Assembly (NCBI GenBank): GCA_028292405.1
Contig: JAQGMJ010000058.1
Span: forward strand, 1 to 64,000
Source: Betaproteobacteria bacterium
Lineage (GTDB): Bacteria > Pseudomonadota > Gammaproteobacteria > Burkholderiales > JAEUOS01
Reading direction: 5' to 3'
Length of the DNA: 64,000 nt
Each line of letters starts with the position of its first letter. Position 1 is the stretch's first letter. Below the pieces are notes generated by a model, which saw only the letters and a list, made by a program, of their open reading frames with translations, was not told the DNA's origin and ran no database searches. The position numbers and the translations under genes were made by a program. This document shows positions 57,398-64,000 of the stretch, piece after piece.

Positions 57398-60010
57398 CTA
57401 TGCGCCGCCCAGCCATTTTTCCTCGAACACCTCCGCCGGCACCGGCTTGCCGAACAGGAAGCCCTGCACCTCGTCGCAGCCGAGCAGTTGCAGCAGGCGC
57501 GACTGCTCCTCGGTCTCGACCCCTTCGGCCACCACCTTGAGCTTGAGCGCGCGCGCCAGGCTGATCACGGTCGACACCAGCGCCAGGCCCCCCGGGCCGG
57601 TGGTCATGTCGACGACGAAGGAGCGGTCGATCTTCAATATGTCGACCGGCAGCCTGGAGAGGTAGCTGAGCGAGGAAAAGCCGGTGCCGAAGTCGTCGAT
57701 GGCGACGCACACGCCGAGCGCGCGGATCGCCTGCAGGCTGGCGATGCTGTGGTGCACGTCCTCCATGATCAGGCTCTCGGTGATCTCCAACTCCAGGCCC
57801 GCCGCCGCCTGGGCGCTGATACCCACCGCCTGGCTGATCTCGCCGACGAAGTCCTTGTTGCGCAGCTGCAGCGGCGACATGTTCACCGCGATGCGCACCA
57901 CCGGCAGGCCGGCCGCGCGCCAGCGCAAATAGTCCGCCAGCGCGCAATGCAGGGCCCAGCGCCCGACGTCGTAGATCAGGCCGGTCTCTTCCAGGATCGG
58001 AATGAAGCGCCCGGGCGGCACCAGGCCGGTCCGCGGGTCGTTCCAGCGGATCAGCGCTTCGGCGCCGGCCAGCTTGCCGGTCCCGAGATTGAATTTCGGC
58101 TGGTAGTGCAGCACGAATTCACCCTGCTGCAGGGCCTGGCGCAACTGGTTTTCCATCACCAGCTTGCCGGCCATCGCATCGGTCATCTTCTGCGTGTAGA
58201 ACAGGTAGCGCTCGCCGGTAACCTTGGCTTTTCGCAGCGCCGCCTCCGCATGCCGGAACAATGTGTCGGCGTCGCCGCCGTCGTCCGGAAACAGCGCGAT
58301 CCCGCCCTTGGCGGCAATGCGCAATTCGATGTCGCCCAAGCGGAACGGATGGTCCATGAAAGCCGAGATCGACTTCTCCAGGAACCAGGTGACGTCGCCG
58401 CTCTTCTGGATTTTCGGTATCACGATGGCAAAATGGTCGGCGCCGATGCGCCCCAGGAAATTGGCGTCGCCGACGGTCTGGGTCATCCATTGCGCCACCT
58501 GCTGGAGCAGCGCGTCGCCCGCCGGCCGGCCCAGGGTGTCGTTGATGTTCTTGAAGCGCTCCAGGTCGACCAGGTAGAGGGCGAGCTTGTGGCCGGCCGC
58601 GGTGGCGCTGCGCATGTACTGCGCCAGGCGCTCGAGAAACAGCTTGCGGTTGGCCAGGCCGGTGAGGGTGTCGTAATAGGCCAGGTAATCGAGCCGCGCC
58701 TGCTTGTCGATGTGGTCGATGGCGAAGGCGATGTCGCCGGCCAGCTCTGAGAGCAGCTTGATGCCCTCTTCGTCGAAGAACTCGGCGCGGCCGGAATACA
58801 GCGCCAGCACCCCCACTGCGTCGGCGCCCACCACCAGCGGCAGGATCGCCATCGAACGGGTGCCGGCCGCCAGGTGGCGGGTGCCGAACACCACGGCCGG
58901 ATTGGTCGTCATGTCGTTGGAAATGACCGGCTTCCTGTCGCGCATCGCACGCGCCACCATGGTGCTGCCGTCGAGCGTGCCGACCGGCGAGAAAAACAGC
59001 TCCTTCAGCGCCTCCAGCAATTCCGGCGCGATGCCGGCGCAGGCCAGCGGCACCAGGCGCATCGTGCCCGGGTCGACCATGCCGATCCACGCCGCGTTGA
59101 ACGAGCCCGCCTCCACCGCGATCCGGCAGGCCTCGGCGAACAGCTCGTCGCGGTTGCGCACCCGCACGATCAGCGAGTTGATGCCGCTGAGCATCGCATA
59201 GACGCGGTTCAGGTGGGCCACCCGCTCCTCCGCCGCGCGCCGCTCGGTAATGTCCTCGCCGATGCTCGCCACGCCGCTGACTTCGCCGTTTGCCGAACGC
59301 AGGATCGAATTGCTCCAGCGCATCAGCCGGCGCTCGCCGCCGCGGGCATGAATCTCGTTCTCGCGCAGCCAGGCGTCGCCCGTGTTGTCCAGGAGGGAAC
59401 GGAAGTACGACGTCATGTCCCCGAGTTCCGCCGACATGAAGGTCTTGAACCAGTTCCTCCCCACCACCTCTTCCAGCCGCCAGCCGGTCATCTGCAGCAG
59501 GAACTCGTTGCAGTAGGTGATGTTCGCATCGCGGTCCAGCATCACCGTGGCCAGGTGGATGTTTTGCAGCAGGCTGCCGTAGCGGCGCTCGCTCTCCACC
59601 AGCTCCCGCTGCATCCGCCGGTGGTCGGCGCGTGCGCGCGCCTCCTTCAGTTCGCGTTCCAGCGCCGGCGCCAGGCGCGCCAGGTTGCCCTTCATCAAGT
59701 AATTGTTGGCTCCTTCCTTCAGGGCGGCGACAACGGTCTCCTCGCCCACGGTGCCCGACATCAGGATGAACGGAACATCCGGGTCCGCCGCGCGCACCAG
59801 CGACAGCGCCTCCATGCCGGTGAAACCGGGCATGCTGTAATCCGATATCACCGCGTCCCAGGGGCCGTCGGCCAGCGCCGCCATCAGGGCGTCCCGGTCC
59901 TGCACGCGGAAGACGGCCGGCTCGAAGCCGCCGCGCCGCAGCGCGCGCGCTGTCAGGTCGGCATCGGTTTTCGAATCCTCCGCCAGCAATATGCGGACCG
60001 CCGTGCTCAT
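57398..60010 (-). CDS. REC-PAS-GAF-GGDEF-EAL cyclic-di-GMP phosphodiesterase
   Basis: 870 residues from the ATG at 60010. Order: response-regulator receiver (1-120, phosphoacceptor Asp57, E11-D12 acid pair), PAS (about 145-265), GAF (about 290-440), GGDEF-like (455-615), EAL (630-865). The GGDEF signature is G-A-D-H-F, so cyclase activity is very unlikely. The EAL domain keeps E-A-L, N-M-S-P, E-I-T-E, D-D-F-G, K-I-D and V-A-E-G, so it should hydrolyse c-di-GMP. Cytoplasmic, no membrane helix. A histidine kinase partner is not adjacent; the orphan kinase at 49554 is one candidate. Confidence 0.94.
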   Translation of the reverse strand: MSTAVRILLAEDSKTDADLTARALRRGGFEPAVFRVQDRDALMAALADGPWDAVISDYSMPGFTGMEALSLVRAADPDVPFILMSGTVGEETVVAALKEGANNYLMKGNLARLAPALERELKEARARADHRRMQRELVESERRYGSLLQNIHLATVMLDRDANITYCNEFLLQMTGWRLEEVVGRNWFKTFMSAELGDMTSYFRSLLDNTGDAWLRENEIHARGGERRLMRWSNSILRSANGEVSGVASIGEDITERRAAEERVAHLNRVYAMLSGINSLIVRVRNRDELFAEACRIAVEAGSFNAAWIGMVDPGTMRLVPLACAGIAPELLEALKELFFSPVGTLDGSTMVARAMRDRKPVISNDMTTNPAVVFGTRHLAAGTRSMAILPLVVGADAVGVLALYSGRAEFFDEEGIKLLSELAGDIAFAIDHIDKQARLDYLAYYDTLTGLANRKLFLERLAQYMRSATAAGHKLALYLVDLERFKNINDTLGRPAGDALLQQVAQWMTQTVGDANFLGRIGADHFAIVIPKIQKSGDVTWFLEKSISAFMDHPFRLGDIELRIAAKGGIALFPDDGGDADTLFRHAEAALRKAKVTGERYLFYTQKMTDAMAGKLVMENQLRQALQQGEFVLHYQPKFNLGTGKLAGAEALIRWNDPRTGLVPPGRFIPILEETGLIYDVGRWALHCALADYLRWRAAGLPVVRIAVNMSPLQLRNKDFVGEISQAVGISAQAAAGLELEITESLIMEDVHHSIASLQAIRALGVCVAIDDFGTGFSSLSYLSRLPVDILKIDRSFVVDMTTGPGGLALVSTVISLARALKLKVVAEGVETEEQSRLLQLLGCDEVQGFLFGKPVPAEVFEEKWLGGA

Positions 60011-60453
60011 CGGGAGAAACGCGCCGGCGGCTGATGCGCGGTCACGCGCCCGGGGCATCCCGCCCGCGCGCGCACAGGGCTATCGCATCGGCGGGAGCCG
60101 CCTTGCCGAACCGCGCAGGCACGCCGCCAAGAGGTCGAAATTACGTTTTGAGAGCGCAATTTATCTTCTCCAGAGCCCTGTTCGCCCTTACCTGCATGAC
60201 GCAGGCATAGGCATATATTAGGCGTTCTTGCTTTAATTCTAATGAGTAGACAGGACAGCGGCATTTTGGTTGCGTCCTCTGGCCCGCTCCCGCATGCATA
60301 ACCGATTGTAGCCGCATGAAGCAACCCTTAGGATGCGCCTTTTGCGCGCCGGGCGCGGCTTTATTTATCGGTATCGGCGCGCGGCCGGACGGCTGGCGCC
60401 CGGGCCCCGGCTTTGGTTGCGTGCCCCGGTTTTGCGATCGCGAAAAAGATGCC
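60011..60453. other. Spacer between the EAL gene and the HTH-NTase gene
   Basis: 443 bases without a convincing gene. An AT-rich stretch at 60200-60245 (minus strand CTAATATATG) could be the -10 region of the EAL-gene promoter. The rest is GC-rich, with T-rich patches near 60335-60370. No clear terminator for the gene at 60454 was found. Confidence 0.3.
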
Positions 60454-61635
60454 CTACGGCTTCTTCGCCCGCGCGGCCTTTCGCCGCGCCGCCCGTACCA
60501 GCCCGCAAGCCAGCTCGATGGTTGTCTTGAGAGTATCGACGTTGCCGATGTAGTCGATCAAGGCATCTTCGGCGCGTGCGCGCAATTGTGCCTCGGTAAA
60601 CAGCCCCGCCTCGGCCAGGGCAACAATGTCGCCCTGGTCGATCTCGCTGTAGCGGGAAAGTTTTGAGACCGCGAGGTCGAGCGGGGCCAGCAGGCGGATT
60701 TCGACCAGCTTCGGGTCGATGCCCGGCAGGGGGAAGCGGGTCGAGTCCTCATGGGCGTCCTGGTGCATCAGGCCGAGGGTATCGTTGTACTGGTAGTCGA
60801 AATACAGCAAGCGGGGCTTGCCGTCAGCGCCCATATAGGTCGCCTCGAGATCTTCCGGCAGGACGATCTTGCGCGAGAAAGTGGCGTCGATATCGTCGCT
60901 GACGCGGCGATTCACATAAAATGCCAGGCAGGTGCCGCCGGCGACATACATGCGCACCGGCTCCGGCAGGCGCTTTGCATAAGGCCGCACGGCTTCCTCG
61001 ATGCGCCCGATCAAAAACCTAAGCGCATCCAGGTAGGTCTTGCCCAGGTGCGAGGTGCTCGCGGCATGGGCCGGCTCAGTCATCGGCGGCGAGCACAGCG
61101 GATATTTGTCCAAGCGCTCGCGCAACATTGGCAAAAAACGCGCCGGCCGCACCGGGCCGGACTTCAGCCACGCGTCGAACACCTCGGGCGTGCTCATGCC
61201 GGGGTAAAGGGCCTCGGCCAGCATCAAGAGCGTCGGGCGGTCCATGCCGCTGGCGCAGGCCAGCAGCATTGCCACCCCCGCCATGAAAAAGCGCGGGCCG
61301 GCGGCGCGCCAGGCGCGCAAGTCAAGGGCCGGTGCGGCGCACAGCGCCAGCAGCTTCTCCTCTTCTTTTCGGCCGAAGGCGGCCGGCATCTCCCGCGGCA
61401 ATGCCTCCGCCAGGGCAACGCGCAACTGCAAGGGCGCCGCCAGCGCAACTAAAGTCTCCAGGTTGCAATCGCTGCGCTTCTTCAGGCGCGACAAGGTCGC
61501 CTGCGGCAGCTTCGCCGCCGCCGCCCAGTGCCCGTCGCTCAGCGCGCGAGCGCGCGCCAGGCTGCCGAGCTGGCCCAGTAGTGCTTGCAGGGCGAAAAGG
61601 CGCGCCGGCGCGGATGCCGAAAGGCAGTTGTCCAT
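60454..61635 (-). CDS. HTH-nucleotidyltransferase fusion (AbiEii-like)
   Basis: 393 residues. Residues 35-75 (G-H-W-A-A-A-A-K-L-P-Q-A-T-L-S-R-L-K-K, N-L-E-T-L-V-A-L-A-A) read as an Xre-type helix-turn-helix. A helical middle part follows (90-185). From 195 a nucleotidyltransferase of the AbiEii/DUF6036 kind has A-G-G-T-C-L-A-F-Y (GGT at 233-235), S-D-D-I-D (Asp248, Asp250) and Lys325 in A-V-S-K-L. AbiE toxins transfer nucleotides and normally have a separate DNA-binding antitoxin; here both functions seem to be in one chain. A perfect palindrome lies 18 bases before the ATG. No partner gene adjoins it. Confidence 0.78.
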   Translation of the reverse strand: MDNCLSASAPARLFALQALLGQLGSLARARALSDGHWAAAAKLPQATLSRLKKRSDCNLETLVALAAPLQLRVALAEALPREMPAAFGRKEEEKLLALCAAPALDLRAWRAAGPRFFMAGVAMLLACASGMDRPTLLMLAEALYPGMSTPEVFDAWLKSGPVRPARFLPMLRERLDKYPLCSPPMTEPAHAASTSHLGKTYLDALRFLIGRIEEAVRPYAKRLPEPVRMYVAGGTCLAFYVNRRVSDDIDATFSRKIVLPEDLEATYMGADGKPRLLYFDYQYNDTLGLMHQDAHEDSTRFPLPGIDPKLVEIRLLAPLDLAVSKLSRYSEIDQGDIVALAEAGLFTEAQLRARAEDALIDYIGNVDTLKTTIELACGLVRAARRKAARAKKP

Positions 61636-61954
61636 GAAAGCATCATAAATATATTTGACTCTAGAGTCAAATTGACTTAAAGATCAAAAATAGTTAATAG
61701 TCGACGGGAATATCGACTGCGGCAGCCGGCGGTCAATTCCCTTCCGGAGATTGGTGAGCCGCCTGCCGCGGGCCGGCGCGGCCGCCAGCCGCATTTGCTT
61801 CGGCGCCACTCCTCGCCGCGACTTTCGCGGGCCGCACCGTCAACCGCAAAAAGTGTTTTCTCAAGGCGGCATCCAGGTCGACCGGGGCAACGCCCGGCCA
61901 AAAGGCAAACCAGGGCGCCGCCCCTATACGTTCATCTTCGGCCGCGGCTTGGCG
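61636..61954. other. Spacer with the HTH-NTase operator region
   Basis: AT-rich near the HTH-NTase gene (61636-61700) and GC-rich towards the DUF3606 gene. ORFs here are Arg/Pro-rich shadows without ribosome sites; no gene seen. Confidence 0.35.
61654..61671. promoter_or_regulatory. Perfect 18-bp palindrome, probable operator
   Basis: TTTGACTCTAGAGTCAAA is fully self-complementary. It is followed by an imperfect second copy, TTGACTTAAAGATCAA (61673-61688). The position just upstream of the start codon fits autoregulation by the helix-turn-helix domain. Confidence 0.7.
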
Positions 61955-62149
61955 CTAGGCCGCCAGCCGCTGCCCGCGCTGTCCCAGCGCGCGCCTGACT
62001 TCCGCCGCGCGGTCGCCGACCTGCGCCACGATCTCGCGCAGCATCGCCTTGGTGACGCCGAACTTGCGCGACCAATAGGTCACCTCGAACTCCTTGCCCA
62101 TGTCGATGCGCGCGAACACTTCTTCGGGGGTTTGCGGTTCCTGGTACAT
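61955..62149 (-). CDS. DUF3606-family small protein
   Basis: 64 residues. AGGAGA lies 8 bases before the ATG. The core V-T-Y-W-S-R-K-F-G-V-T-K-A-M-L-R-E-I-V-A-Q-V-G is the DUF3606 pattern (W..FGV....L...V..VG), a small helical protein of unknown function common in proteobacteria and often stress-linked. Single gene. Confidence 0.82.
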   Translation of the reverse strand: MYQEPQTPEEVFARIDMGKEFEVTYWSRKFGVTKAMLREIVAQVGDRAAEVRRALGQRGQRLAA

Positions 62150-62331
62150 GGGAGAGTCTCCTGATGGTCCGGTGCTGCTGTTATTGTTCCTGCGCGTATT
62201 TTTTCCGCTAACCTGGCTGCCGGCTGTCCGACTGGTCGGAAGCGCCTGTGGGAATCCTCCGACACGCGCATGACGCCTTGGTTAAACTTGGGTCTCGCCG
62301 GCCAAGATCAAGCCGCACCTGGAACATTGCA

Positions 62332-62817
62332 ATGAAAAAAAACCTGCTTGCCGCGCTTGCCTTGCCCTGCGCTTTCATGCTTGCCCTGCCCGGCGCCATC
62401 CGCGCCGAAGAGCTCGGCAGCGTCAGCACCGCCTTCGTGCTGCTCGGGCCGAACCACAAGGTGGTAGTCGAAGCCTATGACGACCCCAAGGTGGCCGGCG
62501 TCACCTGCTACGTCTCGCGCGCCAAGACCGGCGGCATCGCCGGCGGGTTGGGGCTGGCGGAGGACCGCGCCGAAGCCTCGATCGCCTGCCGCCAGGTCGG
62601 CCCGATCTCGTTTAACGCGCCGGTCGAGCACCAGGAGGAAGTGTTCAGCGAGCGCATGTCGGTGCTGTTCAAGCGCCTGCGCGTGGTGCGCATGGCCGAC
62701 CCCAGGCGCAATACCCTGGTCTACCTCACCTACTCGGACAAACTGGTCGACGGCTCGCCGCAAAACAGCATCACCGCCGTGCCGGTGGAGCGCGGGCTCA
62801 AAATTCCCGTCAAATAG
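62332..62817 (+). CDS. creA: CreA-family periplasmic protein
   Basis: 161 residues with a signal peptide ([12 protein letters not shown], ending I-R-A-E). The mature part is close to the CreA family throughout: [36 protein letters not shown]. Two conserved cysteines are kept. Function in E. coli is unknown, although the gene precedes creBCD there; no creBC genes follow here. Confidence 0.93.
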   Translation: MKKNLLAALALPCAFMLALPGAIRAEELGSVSTAFVLLGPNHKVVVEAYDDPKVAGVTCYVSRAKTGGIAGGLGLAEDRAEASIACRQVGPISFNAPVEHQEEVFSERMSVLFKRLRVVRMADPRRNTLVYLTYSDKLVDGSPQNSITAVPVERGLKIPVK

Positions 62818-62942
62818 GCACGGCATTTCCGGGCGGCGGCCTGGCTTAGCTTAAGCGTTAACCCGTAAGGGTCTGCGCGATGGCGCGGCAACAGGGCCGG
62901 TGCTACGATGCCGCCGTCCCCTTGCAGTCTGACCTAAAAAGA

Positions 62943-63188
62943 ATGCCGCAAATCGAAGGCAGTTATACCCGCTATGGCGGGCTGCGCCGTCTCTATAGCT
63001 TCAAGCTGATCTACGGCGGCAGCGGCGGCCGGGTGCACTGGTCGGTCATCGTCAGCCACGAGGGCGTGGTCAAGGGCAACCCCAGCGGCGCCTTCGAAGC
63101 GAAAATGCAGGACCCCGCCGACGTGCGCATGCAGGCCGTCGATCACGCGATGGCGGCGATCGAAAGCCTCAGCGAGATGCAGGAGTAG
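62943..63188 (+). CDS. Small hypothetical protein
   Basis: 81 residues from the ATG at 62943. It has beta-rich then helical composition (Y-S-F-K-L-I-Y-G-G-S-G-G-R-V-H-W-S-V-I-V-S-H-E-G, D-V-R-M-Q-A-V-D-H-A-M). Natural-looking, no signal or known motif. The ribosome site is weak. Possibly cotranscribed with creA (125-base gap). Confidence 0.5.
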   Translation: MPQIEGSYTRYGGLRRLYSFKLIYGGSGGRVHWSVIVSHEGVVKGNPSGAFEAKMQDPADVRMQAVDHAMAAIESLSEMQE

Positions 63189-63265
63189 GGCGCGGCGAAG
63201 CGCCCGGCGGCATCAAGCAGTGCCGGCGCCGCCAGGCGGCGCGGCGCTGGTATCGCCACGCAGGG

Positions 63266-63949
63266 TCAGGTAGCACGCTCCACCTGGCGCACGCCGTCGA
63301 GCAGGCGCAACTGGTCCATCAGCGCGACGCTCACCGCTTCGCTCGCCGGCTGCAGCAGCAGGCTGACGCGGTAACCGTCGTTGGCGACATCGCGCTCCAC
63401 CGAGAGCTGCGCGTACTCCACGTTGGCCGCATGCACCGCCGCCTCGATCACCGCCAATTGCGTGCGGCCGTTCATCGAAATGGTCAGCAGCCGCCGCCGC
63501 CGGTTGCGGAACAGGTGGCGCTCCAGCGGCTTGACCGCCGCGAGAATCACCACGATGATGATCGAAGCCCCCAGCGCCGTCACCAGCAGGCCGCCGCCCA
63601 CCGCCAGGCCGACGGCCGCCACCGCCCAGATGCTCGCCGCCGTGGTGAGACCGCGGATCGCCTCGCGGCGAAAAATGATGGTGCCCGCGCCGATGAAGCC
63701 GATGCCGCTTACCACCTGCGCGGCAACGCGCGAAGGGTCCAGCACGATGTTCGGCCGCCCGAGTATTTCCGCGAAGCCGTAGGAAGAAACCAGCATGAAC
63801 AGGCACGCGCCCACGCACACCAGCATGTGGGTGCGCAGGCCGGCGGCCCAGTCCAGGCGTTCGCGCTCCATGCCCACCATGCTGCCGAACAGCGCGGCCA
63901 GCGCCAGGCGCGCGATCATGTCGAAGTTGCTCAGGGTTGCCATCACCAT
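63266..63949 (-). CDS. MgtC/SapB-family membrane protein
   Basis: 227 residues from the ATG at 63949; an ATG two codons later and a TTG further upstream are alternatives. Four to five N-terminal helices with the MgtC signature F-G-S-M-V-G-M-E-R-E-R, G-L-R-T-H-M-L-V-C-V-G-A, G-I-G-F-I-G-A-G-T-I and V-R-G/I-R-G-L-T-T-A-A. A soluble C-terminal ACT-like region (L-L-T-I-S-M-N-G-R, V-S-L-L-L-Q-P) follows. Members help growth in low Mg2+ or inhibit the F1Fo ATPase in pathogens; the role here is not known. Confidence 0.9.
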   Translation of the reverse strand: MVMATLSNFDMIARLALAALFGSMVGMERERLDWAAGLRTHMLVCVGACLFMLVSSYGFAEILGRPNIVLDPSRVAAQVVSGIGFIGAGTIIFRREAIRGLTTAASIWAVAAVGLAVGGGLLVTALGASIIIVVILAAVKPLERHLFRNRRRRLLTISMNGRTQLAVIEAAVHAANVEYAQLSVERDVANDGYRVSLLLQPASEAVSVALMDQLRLLDGVRQVERAT

Positions 63950-64000
63950 CGTCTTGTGGTCTACAAGTGACAGCAAAGTTTGCGCCTTTCGCCGTTCTTG

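Noticed and set aside
61751-62164. ORFs opposite and upstream of the DUF3606 gene
   Set aside because: Arg/Pro-rich, no start signal, overlap a better-supported gene.

Overview
The window is GC-rich (AT-richer only in a few intergenic patches), densely packed on both strands, and looks chromosomal. It most likely comes from a betaproteobacterium of the order Burkholderiales. The reasons are five Bug/TctC-type periplasmic receptors without permease genes, a fused indolepyruvate:ferredoxin oxidoreductase, a UbiD-family decarboxylase, several acyl-CoA synthetases, phhA, DUF2164 and DUF3606 proteins, and a YjjJ-type HipA protein. No rRNA, tRNA, CRISPR array, phage or classical insertion sequence was found. 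Species and genus cannot be fixed from the sequence.

Layout. 1-4165: the 3' part of a Gly/Asn/Ser-rich repeat protein, a convergent autotransporter-type beta-barrel, a lipoprotein and small secreted proteins, with a structured intergenic region (3537-3891). 4466-9142: the 1240-residue indolepyruvate oxidoreductase and a divergent alpha/beta hydrolase. 9375-13121: a frameshifted gene, a coiled-coil protein, a Bug receptor and a small secreted protein, separated by two minisatellites. 13253-16233: UbiD decarboxylase and a Bug receptor. 16516-21250: Lrp/AsnC regulator, cysteine-dioxygenase-like cupin, MDR oxidoreductase, hotdog thioesterase and acyl-CoA synthetase. 21396-26487: RcnB-like protein, MFS exporter, CYTH protein, ferredoxin-NADP reductase, phenylalanine hydroxylase, and a GIY-YIG nuclease gene enclosed by 61-bp terminal inverted repeats. 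26655-30763: Bug receptor, class II aldolase, hydroxypyruvate-isomerase-like protein and a Phd/PIN toxin-antitoxin pair. 30794-39001: acyl-CoA synthetase, AHSA1 protein, topoisomerase IB, second class II aldolase, branched-chain-type binding protein, an alpha/beta hydrolase without its nucleophile serine, and YjjJ.

39389-45575 is a + strand catabolic operon: Bug receptor, Ldh2-type dehydrogenase, second Bug receptor, D-2-hydroxyacid dehydrogenase, HpaI-type aldolase and a LigI-like amidohydrolase/lactonase. It reads as uptake of an organic acid, lactone opening, oxidation of a hydroxyacid (possibly both stereoisomers) and aldol cleavage to pyruvate-type products. Two palindromic elements related to the GIY-YIG cassette ends sit inside it. 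45737-51484: tetratricopeptide-like protein, an Ada plus 2OG-Fe(II) oxygenase operon, a soluble GAF histidine kinase and a GFA-family protein. 51642-55997: zinc alcohol dehydrogenase, pyrophosphatase, DUF389-like membrane protein, SDR and isochorismatase-family hydrolase. 56269-63949: small hypothetical protein, cupin, a REC-PAS-GAF-GGDEF-EAL protein with a degenerate GGDEF site, an HTH-nucleotidyltransferase fusion under a perfect palindrome, DUF3606, CreA and MgtC-family proteins.

The most promising unexplained features are the GIY-YIG/inverted-repeat cassette with related non-coding elements nearby, the HTH-nucleotidyltransferase fusion, the lactone/hydroxyacid operon, paired direct repeats in front of yjjJ, and three separate cases where the 3' end of a gene or its terminator has been expanded into a tandem repeat.
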